Assembly: GCA_900769945.1 (NCBI GenBank)
Contig: CAAGIO010000007.1
Coordinates: forward strand, 1 to 55,037
Origin: Bacteroidales bacterium
GTDB lineage: Bacteria; Bacteroidota; Bacteroidia; Bacteroidales; F082
Direction: 5' to 3'
Length of the DNA stretch: 55,037 nt
The translations under genes and the position numbers were made by a program. How positions within the stretch are numbered: the first letter of the stretch is position 1; every line of letters starts with the position of its first letter. The notes under the pieces are model-generated. The model saw nothing but the letters and a program-made list of their open reading frames with translations. It did no database searches and was not told the origin of the DNA. Below are positions 51,614 through 55,037 of the stretch, in pieces.

Positions 51614-52744
51614 ATGAAATTTTTAACTAAACGTCGCATTGAAGCGGCAATCTTCATCATCATTTTCGGATTGTTCTTCGGTATGTTAGGCACGAAGATG
51701 GGCACTGCAAATATGTTGAACACCATTATGAATACAGCATACCATCTTCTTATAGAAACTGTCTTCTTCCTGATGGCAGTATGCGTACTCACCGGTGCGT
51801 TAGGCAAGCTCCTCGTGGAATTTGGCGTGGTGCGCCTTATTGAGCTTGTGCTTCGTCCGTTCATGAAGCCAATATACAATCTTCCCGGCGTAGCAGCTCT
51901 CGGCGGAATACTCACCTTCCTCTCCGACAACCCGGCCATCATCACACTGTCGAAAGACAAATATTTCTCACATTATTTCAAGAAATACCAGCTTTGCTCA
52001 CTCACAAACTTCGGCACCGCCTTCGGAATGGGTCTCGTCGTCATCTTCTATATGCTCGGATTAGGATTCCTCAAAGGCGCACTCGTGGGCTTGGTAGGCT
52101 CAATAATAGGAAGTATAGTCTCAACACGACTCATGCAGCGTTTCACCTTGAAATCATTCCCTGAGCTCGACTGCTACGAGAACCCCGAACAAGGTGACGA
52201 GCAGCAGATCTCGTTCAAGTCGGAGGGTAATGCGATGATGCGTTTCCTTGACGCTATCCTTGATGGAGGAAAAGAAGGCGTCGGCATTGGTCTCGCCATC
52301 ATTCCGGGAGTGCTTATCATTTCTACAATAGTGATGATGTTGACCTTCGGACCATCTACGGGTGGCTACAGCGGTGCGGCATACGAGGGCGTCCCTGTCC
52401 TTCCTTATCTTGCAAGCAAGGTCGATTTCATCTTCAGATGGTTATTCGGCTTTGAGAATCCTGAGTTAGTGGCATTCCCTATCACCTCTCTCGGTGCAGT
52501 AGGCGCGGCACTCGGTCTTCTCCCGAAGTTCATCGCAGAAGGCTTCATCGACAACAACGCCATAGCGGTATGCACTGCCATAGGCATGTGCTGGAGCGGA
52601 TTCCTCAGCACTCACACCGCGATGCTTGACTCACTCGGACACCGCGAGCTCATCTCAAAGGCTATCGGAGCACACACCATTGGCGGCCTCATCGCCGGTA
52701 TCTCCGCACACTGGTTATACGTATTACTCGCCCTTATCTTCTAA
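51614..52744 (+). CDS. Nucleoside-recognition (Gate) domain membrane protein, CD0519/CD1768 type
   Basis: This 376-residue polytopic membrane protein has about eight helices. The opening KFLTKRRIEAAIFIIIFGLF and the segment ALGGILTFLSDNPAIITLSK, with GFLKGALVGLVGSIIGSIVS in the core, match the Gate-domain family. Other typical strings are FLDAILDGGKEGVGIGLAII and GMCWSGFLSTHTAMLDSLGH. Gate-domain proteins resemble part of nucleoside transporters and SpmA/SpmB, but this type has no confirmed substrate. An AAGGAAAGG stretch before the ATG is one of the few Shine-Dalgarno-like sites in the window. The aldo/keto reductase gene begins three bases after its stop. Confidence 0.75.
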   Translation: MKFLTKRRIEAAIFIIIFGLFFGMLGTKMGTANMLNTIMNTAYHLLIETVFFLMAVCVLTGALGKLLVEFGVVRLIELVLRPFMKPIYNLPGVAALGGILTFLSDNPAIITLSKDKYFSHYFKKYQLCSLTNFGTAFGMGLVVIFYMLGLGFLKGALVGLVGSIIGSIVSTRLMQRFTLKSFPELDCYENPEQGDEQQISFKSEGNAMMRFLDAILDGGKEGVGIGLAIIPGVLIISTIVMMLTFGPSTGGYSGAAYEGVPVLPYLASKVDFIFRWLFGFENPELVAFPITSLGAVGAALGLLPKFIAEGFIDNNAIAVCTAIGMCWSGFLSTHTAMLDSLGHRELISKAIGAHTIGGLIAGISAHWLYVLLALIF

Positions 52745-52746
52745 TC

Positions 52747-53754
52747 ATGCAGAAAGTAACATTAGGCAAGACAGGAATCACTGTCAACAAGAACGGATTT
52801 GGTGCACTCCCAATACAGCGCATCACAAAAGATGAGGCGGCATTTCTCCTCCGCAAGGCGTTCGATAACGGCATCACCTACTTCGACACCGCACGTTTCT
52901 ATACCGACAGCGAGGAGAAAATAGGATACGCACTGTCCGACATCCGCGACAAGGTGGTTATCGCAACAAAGACCGGAGCCACCACTGCCGAGGGGTTCTG
53001 GAAAGACCTTGAGACAAGCCTTTCTCTCCTTAAGACTGACTTTATCGACCTTTACCAGTTCCACAACCCGGCGTTCTGTCCCAAACCTAATGACGGCACC
53101 GGACTCTATGAGGCCATGCTCGAAGCAAAACGACAAGGCAAGGTGTTACATATTGGCATCACCAACCACCGCCTTGAAGTAGCAAGAGAGTCAATAGCTT
53201 CCGGGTTATACGAGACGCTTCAGTTCCCGTTCTCTTACCTCGCGTCCGACAAAGACTTAGAGATAGTGCAGCAATGCAAAGACGCGGGCATGGGCTTCAT
53301 CTGCATGAAAGCCCTCTCCGGCGGCCTCATTACCGACTCCGCCACAGCTTACGCCTTCCTTAACCAATACGAACACGTGCTGCCTATCTGGGGGATACAG
53401 AAGGAGAAAGAACTCGACGAGTTCATCTCCTACCAAGAATGCGCCCCCACACTGACGGAGGAACGCTTGGACAAGATACGGAAAGACAGAGAGGAACTAT
53501 CCGGCGACTTCTGCCGCGGCTGCGGATACTGCCTGCCTTGCCCTGCCGGCATCTATATCCCCGACTGCGCCCGAATGAGCCTATACCTCAGAAGAGCACC
53601 TCTCAGCGTCTATCTCGGCGACGAATATAAACAGAAAATGGAGAAAGTCAAAGACTGCCTCCACTGCGGACAATGTAAAAGGAAATGCCCTTACGGACTC
53701 GACACCCCTTCATTGCTACAGAAAAACTACGAGGATTTCCTCACCTTCTTATAA
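52747..53754 (+). CDS. Aldo/keto reductase with C-terminal 4Fe-4S domain
   Basis: This 335-residue fusion has an N-terminal AKR barrel (about 1-245). It begins LGKTGITVNKNGFGALPIQR and has YFDTARFYTDSEEKIGYAL (Asp and Tyr of the tetrad), KVVIATKTG (Lys) and LYQFHNP (His). After about residue 250, CRGCGYCLPCPAGIYIPDC and CLHCGQCKRKCPYGL give two Cys clusters for iron-sulfur centres. This type is called 'aldo/keto reductase, ferredoxin-like' and may use NADPH and pass electrons through the clusters. Its substrate is unknown. It is co-transcribed with the Gate protein and followed by a terminator. Confidence 0.88.
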   Translation: MQKVTLGKTGITVNKNGFGALPIQRITKDEAAFLLRKAFDNGITYFDTARFYTDSEEKIGYALSDIRDKVVIATKTGATTAEGFWKDLETSLSLLKTDFIDLYQFHNPAFCPKPNDGTGLYEAMLEAKRQGKVLHIGITNHRLEVARESIASGLYETLQFPFSYLASDKDLEIVQQCKDAGMGFICMKALSGGLITDSATAYAFLNQYEHVLPIWGIQKEKELDEFISYQECAPTLTEERLDKIRKDREELSGDFCRGCGYCLPCPAGIYIPDCARMSLYLRRAPLSVYLGDEYKQKMEKVKDCLHCGQCKRKCPYGLDTPSLLQKNYEDFLTFL

Positions 53755-53762
53755 ATAATTAT

Positions 53763-53791
53763 AATGGCTTCATTATTATGAAGCCATTATT
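53763..53791 (+). terminator. Terminator after the transporter-reductase run
   Basis: AATGGCTTCAT (53763-53773) and ATGAAGCCATT (53778-53788) make a perfect 11-bp stem with a 4-base loop (TATT). The tail (ATTATTC) is AT-rich but has only a weak T run. It separates the 52747 gene from the aspartate kinase. Confidence 0.65.
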
Positions 53792-53820
53792 CACCTATTT
53801 GCCACAAACACCTTAACACC

Positions 53821-55037
53821 ATGATAAAGAAAGTCTTCAAATTCGGCGGCGCATCAGTCAAAGACGCTGACTCCGTAAGAAACCTAAAATCCATCATCGA
53901 AAGAGAAGATAGAGACAACCTGCTGATTGTCATCTCCGCCATGGGCAAGACAACCAGCATCATAGAGAAAACCCTCAAACTCTTCCGCGATAATGACGGA
54001 CATCTCGAAATCACTGCTCTGAGAGAACTGATGTGCTATCATGAAGACATCATGACCGACCTGTTCAACGGTAACACCCAACACCCCGTGTTCGACACCG
54101 TGGCAAACATCTTCATCGACCTTTTCTGCAACCTGCAGGAGACCGGCTTCCAATACGATTACCAATACGACCAGACCGTATCCTTCGGCGAGGTGCTCTC
54201 AACAACAATCATCTCAGCCTTCCTCAACGATAACGGCATCAAAAACACCCTCTTAGACGCAAGAGACTATATCATCACCGACCATAACTTCCGCTCCGCC
54301 AACATCGATTGGGACGAGAGCCGCCTGAGGATTCAGAAACTCAACAACGAACACAACGGAGAGTTACTTATCACTCAAGGATTCATCGCCTCATCGACGA
54401 AACCAGTTGTCACCACAACACTTGGACGCGAAGGCTCCGACTATTCTGCAGCCATCTTCGCTAACTTATTAGACGCTAAGGAGATGACAGTCTGGAAAGA
54501 TGTTGACGGAATTCGTAACGCCGACCCTAAACGCTTCCCTTCTTCCGAGAAAATACCGCACCTGTCCTACTCGGAAGCCACCGAACTAACATTCTACGGA
54601 GCTTCAGTGCTGCACCCTAAGACTACTAAGCCTCTGCAGAACAAGAACATACCCCTCAAGGTACGCTCCTTCATCGACGCCTCACTGCCGCCCACCATCA
54701 TCGACAGCTGCGAGGAGTTTATCCATTACGCACCTTCGTTCATCGTCAAAGACAACCAGATGCTCGTGACTATCCGACCTCGCGACTTCTCCTTCATGAA
54801 TGAACAGAACCTCGGCATTCTCTTCGGAATGCTTAACGAGCTGAATATCCACGCCAACATGATTCAGACCTCGGCACTCAACCTCTCCATCTGCATCGAT
54901 GAGAACCTCGCAAAACTCAACCAGCTTATCGACTCCCTTGAACAGTCGTTCTTAATTAAATACAACATCGGGCTACAGCTTTTCACAATAAGGCATTACA
55001 CTGAAGGCATTGAACGTCAATTTATTCAAGGAAGAAA
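53821..55037 (+). CDS. Aspartate kinase (3' end outside window)
   Basis: This enzyme phosphorylates aspartate, the first step to lysine, threonine and methionine. Only the first 405 residues are present and the frame is still open at the window end. It starts MIKKVFKFGGASVKDADSV (KFGG is the kinase signature) and continues with VSFGEVLSTTIISAFL, VTTTLGREGSDYSAAIFANL and TVWKDVDGIRNADPKRF. An ACT-like part begins near residue 310 (MLVTIRPRDFSFMNEQNLGI). The family's monofunctional form in Bacteroidetes is about 440 residues, so perhaps 35 are missing. Fusion to homoserine dehydrogenase cannot be excluded because the end is not seen. Confidence 0.9.
   Translation, partial: MIKKVFKFGGASVKDADSVRNLKSIIEREDRDNLLIVISAMGKTTSIIEKTLKLFRDNDGHLEITALRELMCYHEDIMTDLFNGNTQHPVFDTVANIFIDLFCNLQETGFQYDYQYDQTVSFGEVLSTTIISAFLNDNGIKNTLLDARDYIITDHNFRSANIDWDESRLRIQKLNNEHNGELLITQGFIASSTKPVVTTTLGREGSDYSAAIFANLLDAKEMTVWKDVDGIRNADPKRFPSSEKIPHLSYSEATELTFYGASVLHPKTTKPLQNKNIPLKVRSFIDASLPPTIIDSCEEFIHYAPSFIVKDNQMLVTIRPRDFSFMNEQNLGILFGMLNELNIHANMIQTSALNLSICIDENLAKLNQLIDSLEQSFLIKYNIGLQLFTIRHYTEGIERQFIQGR

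Overview
The window looks like a chromosomal segment of a gut- or rumen-type Bacteroidales bacterium. The evidence is the repeated TAnnTTTG (-7) promoter motif, often with TTTG about 20 bases upstream. Leaders lack strong Shine-Dalgarno sites. Three secreted peptidases carry type IX secretion (T9SS) sorting tails, and the DUF4271-hemD-rnpA-yidD-S41 peptidase gene order is typical of the phylum. No rRNA, tRNA or CRISPR array was seen.

Layout. 1-548: decayed IS4-type transposase end and a terminator. 549-10789 (minus): an operon of three paralogous gingipain-like C25 cysteine peptidases with T9SS tails. 10968-20912 (plus, with rhomboid/purE on minus): a GH3 lipoprotein diverging from the peptidase operon, a polysaccharide-deacetylase-like protein, a FemAB/GNAT-like protein, upp, a helix-hairpin-helix membrane protein, rhomboid and purE, then hpt, adk and a compact malQ. 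20913-27180: an island with a broken DUF2075 gene, a DUF1016 PD-(D/E)xK nuclease, a PLD-helicase-DUF3427 protein and a Nudix hydrolase. 27737-30229: a three-domain acyl-CoA synthetase/carrier/acyltransferase. 30294-36185 (minus): Zn-ribbon protein, ettA, two GT4 glycosyltransferases and an LptF/LptG permease. 36303-38949: a small PAS protein convergent with ackA and pta. 39369-43718 (plus): DUF4271, hemD, rnpA, yidD, S41 peptidase and cdd. 43719-48208 (minus): GtrA, CPBP protease, YqaA-like protein, deoC, an acetyltransferase-like protein and a HAD phosphatase. 48271-end (plus): PiT phosphate transporter, porin, nucleoside-gate membrane protein, aldo/keto reductase and the start of an aspartate kinase.

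How the genes work together. Much of the window is core metabolism: purine and pyrimidine salvage (upp, hpt, cdd, deoC, adk, purE), acetate production (pta, ackA), glycogen/maltodextrin use (malQ), envelope assembly (LptF/G, glycosyltransferases, PlsC-type acyltransferase) and phosphate uptake (porin plus PiT). The accessory parts are the secreted peptidase operon and the helicase/nuclease/Nudix island. The island is flanked by possible transposase debris and a truncated gene and is more AT-rich than its surroundings. It is the best candidate here for a poorly described, possibly defence-related system.
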